Assembly: GCF_001882345.1 (NCBI RefSeq)
Contig: NZ_MINL01000001.1
Span: forward strand, 1,274,352-1,338,351
DNA length: 64,000 bases
Direction of reading: 5' to 3'
Origin: Halomonas sp. QHL1
Lineage (GTDB): Bacteria > Pseudomonadota > Gammaproteobacteria > Pseudomonadales > Halomonadaceae
Shown here: piece after piece, positions 30,581 through 39,162 of the stretch
How the letters are laid out: every line of letters begins with the position of its first letter
How positions within the stretch are numbered: position 1 is the first letter of the stretch
Position numbers and translations under genes: made by a program
The notes under the pieces: generated by a model
Database searches by the model: none
What the model saw: the letters and a program-made list of their open reading frames with translations, nothing else
Told to the model about the DNA's origin: nothing

Positions 30581-31702
30581 TCACAAACGCCGGATAACCA
30601 CGCTGCCCGCGCTATAACCTGCCCCAAAGGAGCAAATCACACCAATATCGCCCTCCATAAGCTGCTCACGATGGAGGTGAAAAGCAATGATAGAACCCGC
30701 TGAACTGGTGTTGGCGTAACGATCCAAAATAATCGGCGCCTGTGTTTCACTCGGGTCATAGCCCAATACTTTGCGGGCAATCAAATCGTTCATATGCCGG
30801 TTAGCCTGGTGTAGCCACATGCGCTTCAGATCGCCACCGGTCAACTCTAAGGAGGCCAAATGGTCAGTGATCAATTTAGCCACCATCGGGCAAACTTCTC
30901 TGAACACCCGACGCCCTTCCTGCACAAACAGCTTATCCAAGGCCAGTGGATCACTGTCCGTTACACGGTTAAGAAATCCTGCATTATTACGAATCGCGTT
31001 GGAAAACTGGGTGACCAAGCGAGTACCGAGAATTTCAAACTGCTCATCAGCAACCGCAACGGCGCTATTTTCTAGTACCACAGCGGTACAAGCATCGCCG
31101 AAAATGAAGTGGCTGTCACGGTCTCGGAAGTTGAGATGCGCCGAGCAAATTTCCGGATTGACCACCAGGGCGCGCTTCACACTGCCGGAGGCTATAGCGT
31201 TGGCAGCCGTTTCCAGGGCAAATGTCGCAGAGCTACAGGCCACATTCATATCAAACCCGTAGCCGCTTGTTCCCAGGGCACGCTGTACTTCGACCGCCAC
31301 GGCGGGGTAGGCGCGCTCCAGGTTTGAGCAGGCCACGATTACCAATTCGATGTCAGCAGCATCGACCTTGGCAGTCGCCAGCGCCTGCTGTGCGGCAGCG
31401 GTTGCCATCTCGCACTGAATAGAGGGCTCGTCATTGCCCCGCTGCGGCAGTTTAGGCCGCATGCGCTGTGGGTCAAGGATGCCAGATGCATCGAGCACGT
31501 AGCGGCTCTTAATACCGGAGGCTTTTTCGATAAATTCGCTACTCGAGTGAGCCAACGGTTCGCGCTCGCCGCGCGCAATGGCTGCGGCGTGCTGTTCATT
31601 GTCGCTGTCTACCCAAGCATTAAATGCTGCCACCAGGGCCGCATTATCAATGGCGTGTTCCGGTGTATAGAGTCCTGTACCGGTTATCACCACATGTGTC
31701 AT
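30581..31702 (-). CDS. Beta-ketoacyl-ACP synthase III-like protein (FabH-like)
   Basis: Thiolase-fold condensing enzyme of 373 aa, longer than E. coli FabH (317 aa), with an insertion around 30-55 and 75-95. The Cys-His-Asn triad is present: C156 (NVACSSATFALE), H298 (LHQANRHMN) and N331 (RYANTSSAGS). It would start fatty acid synthesis, or condense a special primer, with malonyl-ACP. It is most like the second FabH-type enzymes of Pseudomonas and Halomonas rather than the FabH in the main fab cluster. It precedes mlaA by 32 nt and may be in its operon. Exact primer unknown. Confidence 0.83.
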   Translation of the reverse strand: MTHVVITGTGLYTPEHAIDNAALVAAFNAWVDSDNEQHAAAIARGEREPLAHSSSEFIEKASGIKSRYVLDASGILDPQRMRPKLPQRGNDEPSIQCEMATAAAQQALATAKVDAADIELVIVACSNLERAYPAVAVEVQRALGTSGYGFDMNVACSSATFALETAANAIASGSVKRALVVNPEICSAHLNFRDRDSHFIFGDACTAVVLENSAVAVADEQFEILGTRLVTQFSNAIRNNAGFLNRVTDSDPLALDKLFVQEGRRVFREVCPMVAKLITDHLASLELTGGDLKRMWLHQANRHMNDLIARKVLGYDPSETQAPIILDRYANTSSAGSIIAFHLHREQLMEGDIGVICSFGAGYSAGSVVIRRL

Positions 31703-31830
31703 GCCAATCTCCTCTAAGCGGCTTGCCGACGTGACCGGCCATCAATGGCTAGCGCGTGACTTACGGCGAACCCATCACGTTACTGTGTGCGTAAAATAGC
31801 GGTTTTTCCAGCAACTTTTTCAACCCCTAG

Positions 31831-34800
31831 CTAAACACTAGTGATCTCTTGCCAGCGTTTTTCCAGTCGTTTTACCGACACCACCATGCTAGTCCCCAAC
31901 TGCTGCGCAAATAGCGACACTCTAAGCTCTTGCAACCACCAGCCAAAAGCGACCAGTTCCGGGTCTTCCACCCTTCCGCGCCGCTCGCTTTCGCGGCGCG
32001 CATCAAAACGGGCCTCTAATGCTTGGACGTCTTGCATCATCATTTGATCGCGGCCGCGTTCCCGGACCGCTTTTTCAAGGCGAATGAGCGCAGCCTCTGT
32101 GTAGCGCGGGTATTCGTCCAGCCAAGCGCCCGCATCGCGGATAAAGCCTGGATATACCAGGCGCTGCATCTGTGCACTAACATCGCTGTACACCAGCGCC
32201 AGCGCAAAATTAAGCTTCCCTTTGAGCACCTTACTGACCGCCAGATGGCCTTTTAGAGCGGCCTCTACGCGTATCAAAAGCGCTTTCACTTCGTCCACGA
32301 GTTGGTTCTTAGTAGCGTCGAGGCGCTGGCTAAACTCCCCTTCTGAGCGCGGCAGGGGGTGCTGAGCCACTACTTGGGTAAACACCGCTAGCAGCAGATC
32401 GTCGATCAAGGCTTGCTTACTGCCCACTTTGGCGAACAGCAGCGCGCACTTCTCAACACCCGGCAGTTGCTTAATCGCTTTAACCTGTTCGGGAAGCTTA
32501 GCAATGCCCAGCCGGGCAATGCCCTCTTGGTGGGCGGCGTCAGCCTTTGCAGGATGATCAAACAGCGCCACCTTGAACTCGCCTACCCTGGTTTCAGCGA
32601 CCAGGGCAGGATACGCCTCTACGCGAATACCTGCCTGGGTAGTGACCCGTGAAGCTGGCAGGGGCGTCTTGGGTAGCCCGGCAACGGCGGGCTCATGGCT
32701 AACCTGTTCGGCCAGGGCCTGAGCGCCTGCGCTGGCTGCCGTTTCAAAGCGCTGTTCCAGGGCGCGCAGATCGCGCCCCTGGCCTAAGGTTTCGCCCGCG
32801 TGATCGACCACGCGAATATTCATGATCAGGTGCGGTTCGAGCAAGTCTAGGCGCCAATCGTCAGGATGCACCCGCGTCGATGTCCGGCGGCGAATAAACT
32901 CCCCTAACGCCTCGGTTAACGGGCGCTGATCGGGCACCAGGGTTTCCAGCGCTGCATCCACCCAATCGGGAATCGGCACCACCTGGCGACGGATGCTTTT
33001 CGGCAGCGATTTGAGCAGCGCAATACACTTTTCACGCAATAGCCCAGGCACCAGCCACTCCAGTGCGTGCACCGGCACCTGGGGCAGCATGGCGGCGGGA
33101 ACGGTCAGGGTAACACCGTCATCCTCGGCTTCAGGGTCAAAGTGGTAGCTTACCGGATACGCAACGCCCGCCAGAATCAAATGATCAGGGTACTGCGCCT
33201 GGGTAACGTCATCAGCATCCCGCGCTTTGAGCGAATCAATATCGAAATGCAGTAATTGCGGGTCTTGCTGCTCGGCCTGTTTGCGCCAGTGCTCAAAGCC
33301 CTTGCCGTTGACGATCTCGGCCGGAATCCGCTGGTCGTAAAAATCAAACAGCGTGTCTTCATCGACCAGAATATCTCGCCGTCGAGCGCGATCTTCCAGC
33401 GCTTCGACTTCGGCGATCAGCGCGCGGTTATGGGTAAAGAAGGCCCCTTTGGTTTGAAACTCCCCTTCCACCAGCGCGCGTCGAATAAACAACTCCCGGG
33501 ACTCTTGAGGCGCGATTGGTCCGTAATGTACTTTGCGCCGCGCCACAATCGGCAGACCAAACAGCGTAACCTGCTCAAAGGCCACTACCTGGGCGCGCTT
33601 CATTTCCCAGTGCGGCTCGCTGTAGCTGCGTTTAACCAGGTGCTGCGCCTGGGGTTCAATCCACTGGGGATCGATTTTGGCCACGGTGCGGGCAAACAGC
33701 TTGGAGGTCTCCACCATCTCGAACGCCATGATCCACTTGGGCGACTTCTTGGCCAACCCTGAGCCAGGGTGAATCATAAACTTGCGATTGCGGGCACCGA
33801 GATACTCGCGGTTCTCCCCCAGCGTTCCCAGGTTGGAGAGCAGCCCCGAGAGTAGCGCCTGATGCACCTTGCCCGAAGTTTTACGCCGCGCTTGGCGCGC
33901 CTGCTCTTCGCTCTCGTCTTCATTGCGGGGCGGCGGCGCGGGCACGTCGATATCCATATCGCGCAGTAGTTGGCGCAGCTGGCGGAAGGTGTCGTGCCAC
34001 TCGCGCATACGCAGGTAGTTGATGTAGTGCTCGCGGCACCAGCGGCGCAGCTGATTACCTGAAAGCGCCTCATGGGCATTCTCAATGCCGTGCCAGAGAT
34101 TCAGCAAGGCGACGAAGTCAGAATCCGGGTCGTGCCAGCGCTGGTGGGCTTGGTCGGCGGCTTGGCGTTTGTCCGCCGGTCGATCGCGGGGGTCTTGGAT
34201 GGCCAGCGCAGAGACCACGATCAGTACATCGCGTAGGCTGCCAAATTCGGCACCCGCCAGCACCATACGCGCCAGGCGTGGGTCAATTGGCAACCGCGCC
34301 AGCTTACGCCCGAGCGGAGAAAGGTGCTGCTTTTCATCCACTGCGCCCAGCTCGAACAGCAGTCGGAAGCCGTCTTTAACAAAGCGGCTATCCGGCGGGT
34401 CCACAAACGGAAAGGCCTCGATATCGCCGAGCTTGAGACCCAGCATCGAGAGAATGACCGAAGCAAGGTTGGTGCGCTGGATTTCAGGGTCGGTAAAACC
34501 GGGTCGGGAGAGAAAATCCTCTTCGCTGTAGAGGCGAATGCACACGCCTTCGGCAATACGCCCACAGCGCCCTTTGCGCTGATTGGCGCTGGCCTGGCTA
34601 ACCGCTTCCACCGGCAGGCGCTGAATCTTGGAACGGTAGCTATAGCGGCTGATACGCACCAGGCCGGGGTCGATCACATAGCGAATCCCAGGCACTGTTA
34701 ACGAGGTTTCCGCGACGTTGGTGGCGAGTACAATCCGCCGACCGCGGTGCGGCGCAAACACGCGGTTCTGCTCTTCGTTAGAAAGCCGTGCGTAGAGCGG

Positions 34801-35841
34801 CAGGATTTCGGTGCCTTTCAGCTCGGCGCGGCGCAGGGTATCGGCGGTTTCACGAATTTCGCGCTCACCAGGTAAGAACACCAGCACGTCCCGTGGGCCG
34901 TGCAACCAGCCTTTTGCGCGCTCAACGGCTTCAATCTCTTCCACCGCGTGGAGAATGCCCTCTTGCAGCGTACGGTCTTCTTCATCGTCCTCGTCGCGTA
35001 CCAGCGGCCGGTAGTGCACCTCAACGGGGTAAGTGCGCCCGGTGACTTCCACCACCGGTGCAGGCGACTTGGCAGTGCCGAAGTGTTTGGCAAAGCGTTC
35101 TACGTCGATAGTCGCCGAGGTAATAATGACTTTTAGATCGGGCCGTTTGGGGAGCAAACGCTTGAGGTAGCCGAGCAGGAAGTCGATATTCAGGCTACGC
35201 TCGTGGGCTTCATCAATAATGATGGTGTCGTAACGCAGTAGCAGCGGATCATGCTGGGTTTCGGCCAGCAAGATCCCGTCGGTCATTAGCTTAACTAAGG
35301 TCGTCGGGCTGCTTTGGTCGGTGAAACGCACCTGGTAGCCCACCTGCTCGCCCAGGGAGACGGCCAACTCTTCCGCCAGGCGATTGGCAACGCTACGGGC
35401 GGCCAGGCGCCGCGGCTGGGTGTGACCAATTAAACCACGGCGGCCTCGCCCTAGCTCCAAACACATTTTTGGCAGCTGGGTGGTTTTGCCTGAGCCGGTC
35501 TCCCCCGCCACCACCACGACCTGATGATCGCGGATGGCGTTGAGAATATCTTCCCGCCGTTCGACCACTGGCAATTCTGGCGGGTAGTTGAGGGCGACCT
35601 TTTGGGTTTCGCGCTGGCCAAGCTGCTGCTGGGCGCGGCTAAGCTCGCGCTGCACTTCGTCCAAGCCAAGGCTAATCGGCTTGTTATCGCGTAGGCGACG
35701 GTTTAAACCGGCCAGCCGCCGCTCCAGCCGCTCTGCATCGCGTAGCATCACATCGCCCGCGGCCTGTTTCAGCGACGCAAGACGTTGGCTATCGGTGGGG
35801 GCTGGGGATGTGTCGGTGGTCACGATTGAGTCGGCTTCCAT
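31831..35841 (-). CDS. hrpA: ATP-dependent RNA helicase HrpA
   Basis: DEAH-box RNA helicase of 1,336 aa, the normal HrpA size (E. coli 1,300). Motif I GETGSGKT is at 113-120, motif II DEAH at 210-213, motif III SATID near 242, and motif VI QRKGRCGRIAEG further on. The C-terminal half has the HA2/OB-fold and the DUF3418 region typical of HrpA. It acts on mRNA and stalled ribosomes in the cytosol. It is a single gene, with a gap of 129 nt to fadD, which contains a fadD terminator. Confidence 0.95.
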   Translation of the reverse strand: MEADSIVTTDTSPAPTDSQRLASLKQAAGDVMLRDAERLERRLAGLNRRLRDNKPISLGLDEVQRELSRAQQQLGQRETQKVALNYPPELPVVERREDILNAIRDHQVVVVAGETGSGKTTQLPKMCLELGRGRRGLIGHTQPRRLAARSVANRLAEELAVSLGEQVGYQVRFTDQSSPTTLVKLMTDGILLAETQHDPLLLRYDTIIIDEAHERSLNIDFLLGYLKRLLPKRPDLKVIITSATIDVERFAKHFGTAKSPAPVVEVTGRTYPVEVHYRPLVRDEDDEEDRTLQEGILHAVEEIEAVERAKGWLHGPRDVLVFLPGEREIRETADTLRRAELKGTEILPLYARLSNEEQNRVFAPHRGRRIVLATNVAETSLTVPGIRYVIDPGLVRISRYSYRSKIQRLPVEAVSQASANQRKGRCGRIAEGVCIRLYSEEDFLSRPGFTDPEIQRTNLASVILSMLGLKLGDIEAFPFVDPPDSRFVKDGFRLLFELGAVDEKQHLSPLGRKLARLPIDPRLARMVLAGAEFGSLRDVLIVVSALAIQDPRDRPADKRQAADQAHQRWHDPDSDFVALLNLWHGIENAHEALSGNQLRRWCREHYINYLRMREWHDTFRQLRQLLRDMDIDVPAPPPRNEDESEEQARQARRKTSGKVHQALLSGLLSNLGTLGENREYLGARNRKFMIHPGSGLAKKSPKWIMAFEMVETSKLFARTVAKIDPQWIEPQAQHLVKRSYSEPHWEMKRAQVVAFEQVTLFGLPIVARRKVHYGPIAPQESRELFIRRALVEGEFQTKGAFFTHNRALIAEVEALEDRARRRDILVDEDTLFDFYDQRIPAEIVNGKGFEHWRKQAEQQDPQLLHFDIDSLKARDADDVTQAQYPDHLILAGVAYPVSYHFDPEAEDDGVTLTVPAAMLPQVPVHALEWLVPGLLREKCIALLKSLPKSIRRQVVPIPDWVDAALETLVPDQRPLTEALGEFIRRRTSTRVHPDDWRLDLLEPHLIMNIRVVDHAGETLGQGRDLRALEQRFETAASAGAQALAEQVSHEPAVAGLPKTPLPASRVTTQAGIRVEAYPALVAETRVGEFKVALFDHPAKADAAHQEGIARLGIAKLPEQVKAIKQLPGVEKCALLFAKVGSKQALIDDLLLAVFTQVVAQHPLPRSEGEFSQRLDATKNQLVDEVKALLIRVEAALKGHLAVSKVLKGKLNFALALVYSDVSAQMQRLVYPGFIRDAGAWLDEYPRYTEAALIRLEKAVRERGRDQMMMQDVQALEARFDARRESERRGRVEDPELVAFGWWLQELRVSLFAQQLGTSMVVSVKRLEKRWQEITSV

Positions 35842-35875
35842 TCGCTTGGCATTAACAAGAGATATTAATAACAGA

Positions 35876-35908
35876 TATAAAAAATCAACCCGCTCAATTG
35901 AGCGGGTC
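35876..35908 (-). terminator. Terminator of fadD
   Basis: Perfect palindrome ACCCGCTCAATTGAGCGGGT with TTGATTTTTTA following on the minus strand, about 60 nt past the fadD stop. Confidence 0.85.
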
Positions 35909-35970
35909 GTATAGTGTAACGCTTTCAGCTCGGCGACGCCTAACCACAGCGCCGAGTCGTCATTTAACGG

Positions 35971-37647
35971 TTACGTTTTTGAGGGCTCTTCGTCGCGCAG
36001 CTGGCGGCGGAGCACTTTGCCTACGTTGGTTTTGGGCAGCTCATCACGAAACTCGATGATCTTGGGCACCTTATAGCCCGTGAGCTCTTTTTTGCACCAG
36101 TCGCGTAGCGTTTTTTCATCTAGCTGATCATTTTTACTGACCACAAACAGCTTGATGGCTTCGCCGGCATTTTCATCTGGCACACCGACCGCCGCCGATT
36201 CAAGTACATCTGGGTGGGCTGCCACCACATCTTCAACTTCGTTGGGGTAAACATTAAAGCCAGAAACCAGGATCATGTCTTTTTTGCGATCAACGATGCG
36301 GATGTAGCCGTCATCTTGTAGCACAGCGATGTCGCCAGTGTGGAACCAGCCATCCTCATCAATGGAGTCACGAGTTTCGTCTTCGCGCTGCCAGTAGCCT
36401 TTCATCACCTGCGGGCCTTGGACACACAGTTCTCCCGGTTCGCCCAGTGCCACATCGTTACCGTCGGCGTCGACGACTTTTACCGCGGTACCTGCCACAG
36501 GCTTACCGATAGTGCCCAGTTGAATCCCATCGGTGGGGTTGAAGCTAACAATGGGAGAGGTCTCGGTCAGTCCATACCCCTCGGCGATTGGGCAGCCGGT
36601 GGTCGTTTCCCAACGCTGCGCCGCTGCTTTGGTCAGCGCCATACCCCCGGAGATCGTCAGCTTCAATTTGGAAAAATCGAGCTGCTTGAAGTCGTCGCGA
36701 TTACACAGCGCATTAAACAGCGTATTGAGGCCGATAAAAGCGGTAAAGGGCAGCCCCTTGAGCTCTTTGACAAAACCATCCAGGTCGCGAGGATTGGTGA
36801 TCAGCAGAGAGTGGTTGCCGGTTTCCATTAAAAACAGGCAGTTAACCGTAAAGGTGTAGATGTGATAAACCGGTAGCGGTGCGATAACCAGCTCTTCGCC
36901 ATCGGTCAGGTGAGGCCCAATCGCTTCCCGCGCTTGCAGCATATTGGCGATCAGGTTGCGATGAGTCAGCATCGCACCTTTGGGCATACCCGTGGTGCCC
37001 CCAGTGTATTGAAGTGCGGCTAAATCGTCGGGGATTCTCTTGACCTCGGTATGGCTAAGTGAGGCACCTTTTTTCAATGCATCGCGAAACCCCGTCGCAC
37101 TGGGCAGTGAATAGGCAGGCACCATTTTTTTAACGTGCTTGACCACTGCATTGATTAACCAGCGCTTGGGTACATCATGCAAGTCGGCTAGCTGGGTGAC
37201 TAAAACGTGTTTGATATCTGTTTTATCGAGTACTTTTTCCAGCTTGTCGGCCATATTGGCCAAAATCACAATGGCTTTAGCGTTGGAGTCCTTGAACTGA
37301 TGGGCCATTTCCCGCTCGGTATACAACGGGTTGGTGTTGACCACTACCAAGCCTGCACGCAGTGCGCCGAATACCGCTACCGGGAACTGCAGTACGTTGG
37401 GCAACTGGATCGCGATGCGGTCGCCGGGAACAAGGTCGGTTTCATGCTGTAGCCATGCCGCAAAGTCTGCGGAAAGGCGGTCAAGGTCGGCGAAAGTGAG
37501 CGTTTTCCCCATACAGGAAAAAGCTGGCTTATCCTTAAAACGTGCTACTGCGTTATGAAAAACATCCGTGACTGAATCATATTGATCCAACCCTTCAAGC
37601 GCTGGGCCACGTAAAACGGCGGCGTTGGCGTGTTCGCTCATGGGCAA
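35971..37647 (-). CDS. fadD: Long-chain-fatty-acid-CoA ligase FadD
   Basis: AMP-forming ligase of 558 aa (E. coli FadD 561). The P-loop YTGGTTGMPKG is at 214-224, the A5 region GYGLTETSP and the signature GWFHTGDIAVLQDDGYIRIV, with the downstream DRKKDMILVSGFNVYP, are intact; the C-terminal lysine is in KTNVGKVLRRQLR. It couples fatty-acid uptake to acyl-CoA formation at the inner membrane. The 201-nt upstream gap holds a PsrA-type palindrome (37765-37782), consistent with control by fatty acids. Confidence 0.95.
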   Translation of the reverse strand: MPMSEHANAAVLRGPALEGLDQYDSVTDVFHNAVARFKDKPAFSCMGKTLTFADLDRLSADFAAWLQHETDLVPGDRIAIQLPNVLQFPVAVFGALRAGLVVVNTNPLYTEREMAHQFKDSNAKAIVILANMADKLEKVLDKTDIKHVLVTQLADLHDVPKRWLINAVVKHVKKMVPAYSLPSATGFRDALKKGASLSHTEVKRIPDDLAALQYTGGTTGMPKGAMLTHRNLIANMLQAREAIGPHLTDGEELVIAPLPVYHIYTFTVNCLFLMETGNHSLLITNPRDLDGFVKELKGLPFTAFIGLNTLFNALCNRDDFKQLDFSKLKLTISGGMALTKAAAQRWETTTGCPIAEGYGLTETSPIVSFNPTDGIQLGTIGKPVAGTAVKVVDADGNDVALGEPGELCVQGPQVMKGYWQREDETRDSIDEDGWFHTGDIAVLQDDGYIRIVDRKKDMILVSGFNVYPNEVEDVVAAHPDVLESAAVGVPDENAGEAIKLFVVSKNDQLDEKTLRDWCKKELTGYKVPKIIEFRDELPKTNVGKVLRRQLRDEEPSKT

Positions 37648-37764
37648 TCTCCGCTATTGGCGTCGGTGTAAGTCACCGACCTTGTTGTTGTCGCTAGGCT
37701 CTATCTGAAAATAGGTTAAGAAGCCCAACGATATACGACCTACAACAGGCTGTAAAACGATCGA

Positions 37765-37782
37765 TTGAAACTGACGTTTCAA
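37765..37782. promoter_or_regulatory. PsrA-type fatty-acid operator upstream of fadD
   Basis: TTGAAAC-TGAC-GTTTCAA, an 18-nt perfect-arm palindrome that fits (G/C)AAAC-N4-GTTT(G/C). It lies about 118 nt before the fadD start. Same architecture as the site at 7517-7534. Confidence 0.6.
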
Positions 37783-37848
37783 CTTTAGCCCATAGTCGGG
37801 TTCGCTTTATTTGCTGCTTCCCTCATTACAATTTAGTAGATCGTTCTT

Positions 37849-38628
37849 TTATGGACAGTAACGGGCCTGAATTTCTCCATCGCGCCAGACCAATAGCTCG
37901 CCTGGGACCATGCGCTGCCAGGCTTCATTGTGCGTGAGCGGCTCGGTGGCAATGACTGAAACGATGTCGTCAGGCGTAGTATGTTCGGCAAAATTCACCG
38001 TCATCTCGGCGTCGGAGAGCTCCGCCTCGCCGAAGGGCGCGCAGCGGGTAATATGCACAAGCTTTGTGGTGCAAAACGTATACAAGTAGCAGCCATCGGA
38101 GAGCAGCATATTGAACACGCCCAGCGCCCTTAGCTGCTCACACAGCTGGTGCAAGCGCTCCCACAACGTTGTGGGATCCGCTGGCGGGGAAGGAAACTCG
38201 CGGCGAAGCTCACCCATTAACCAGCAGTAGGCGTGCTCGCTATCGGTGCTGCCAACCGGGGTGTAGTTTCCTAATGCTAGGCTTTCCCAGCCACTTAATT
38301 GGCCATTGTGGGCATAGCACCAGGGTCGCCCCCACATTTCTCGCGTGAAAGGGTGGGTATTGGCAAGCTTTACGCCCCCCACGTTGGCTTGGCGAATGTG
38401 ACTGATCACTACATTGGACTTGATCGGGTAGTCGCAAATTAGCCGGGCGATGGGGGAATCGACGGAGGGGTGGGGGTCGCGAAAATCGCGGTAACCACCC
38501 TCTTCGTAGAAGGCAATTCCCCAACCATCGCGGTGGGGGCCGGTGCCCCCACCGCGGTGCAAAAAACCCGAAAAGCTAAAACAGATATCGGTGGGCACAT
38601 TGGCGCTCATACCCAGCAGTTCACACAT
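37849..38628 (-). CDS. Class II glutamine amidotransferase (YafJ-like)
   Basis: 259 aa. The protein begins MCELLGMSANVP, so the N-terminal nucleophile cysteine (C2) would be exposed after removal of methionine, the hallmark of Ntn-type class II amidotransferases. Other active-site elements are the HRGGGTGPHRDGWGIAFY segment (about 24-41), the SHIRQANVGG arginine loop and AHNGQLSGW (about 108-116). There is no synthetase domain, so it resembles YafJ/DUG3-type stand-alone glutaminases. The acceptor substrate is unknown; some related proteins act in gamma-glutamyl or ergothioneine metabolism. Confidence 0.87.
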   Translation of the reverse strand: MCELLGMSANVPTDICFSFSGFLHRGGGTGPHRDGWGIAFYEEGGYRDFRDPHPSVDSPIARLICDYPIKSNVVISHIRQANVGGVKLANTHPFTREMWGRPWCYAHNGQLSGWESLALGNYTPVGSTDSEHAYCWLMGELRREFPSPPADPTTLWERLHQLCEQLRALGVFNMLLSDGCYLYTFCTTKLVHITRCAPFGEAELSDAEMTVNFAEHTTPDDIVSVIATEPLTHNEAWQRMVPGELLVWRDGEIQARYCP

Positions 38629-38674
38629 ACGCTTTACACATGCTTAGACACCAAAACGTTGTTCAAAGCTGCCA

Positions 38675-39100
38675 TCAACCAATCACCGGTTCGCGACGGC
38701 GTGGAGACTCGCTTTCATCGGCACTCTCTTCTTCCTGGACAACATACTCATCGTCCCCAGGGCGGCGCCACCACCACAGGGCAACGCCAATCAGTGCGCC
38801 TAATGCCATCCCCAACACTAGCCACATCAGCCCGCCACGAAGTGCCGCGCCGTTGTTTTCTAAAAAGCCAACCGCTGCCACCATCGCCGAAGGTGCCCAA
38901 CCGGTATAGAATTCACCCTCTTCTATTAACGGCAGCCGGAAAGTGGCGGGTGCCCATATCGCCCCTGCCACCATCCAGGTCAGCACAAGACGTGGCAAGC
39001 GAGGCAGAAAAGTGAGCGCAAAATAGACCGCGACAACCACTAACAGCGACAGCCCGTAATAACTCAACCACAGTAGTGGCGTTGAATTTGCAAACAGCAT
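38675..39100 (-). CDS. Unrecognised small membrane protein with acidic tail
   Basis: 141 aa from the ATG at 39100, which has an AGGGG site 5 nt upstream; a longer frame starts at 39112. About three membrane helices are visible (roughly 7-30, 37-54 and 88-110), with a short extracytoplasmic stretch between the second and third. The C-terminal 25 residues are charged and acidic (DDEYVVQEEESADESESPRR). I do not recognise a family. It lies 46 nt upstream of the amidotransferase on the same strand and is divergent from the oligopeptidase gene. Confidence 0.65.
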   Translation of the reverse strand: MLFANSTPLLWLSYYGLSLLVVVAVYFALTFLPRLPRLVLTWMVAGAIWAPATFRLPLIEEGEFYTGWAPSAMVAAVGFLENNGAALRGGLMWLVLGMALGALIGVALWWWRRPGDDEYVVQEEESADESESPRRREPVIG

Positions 39101-39162
39101 AATACCCCTCATATGGGTGAGCTCACCCGACGTTGATTTCCCGTTATGGTACCTATCAATTT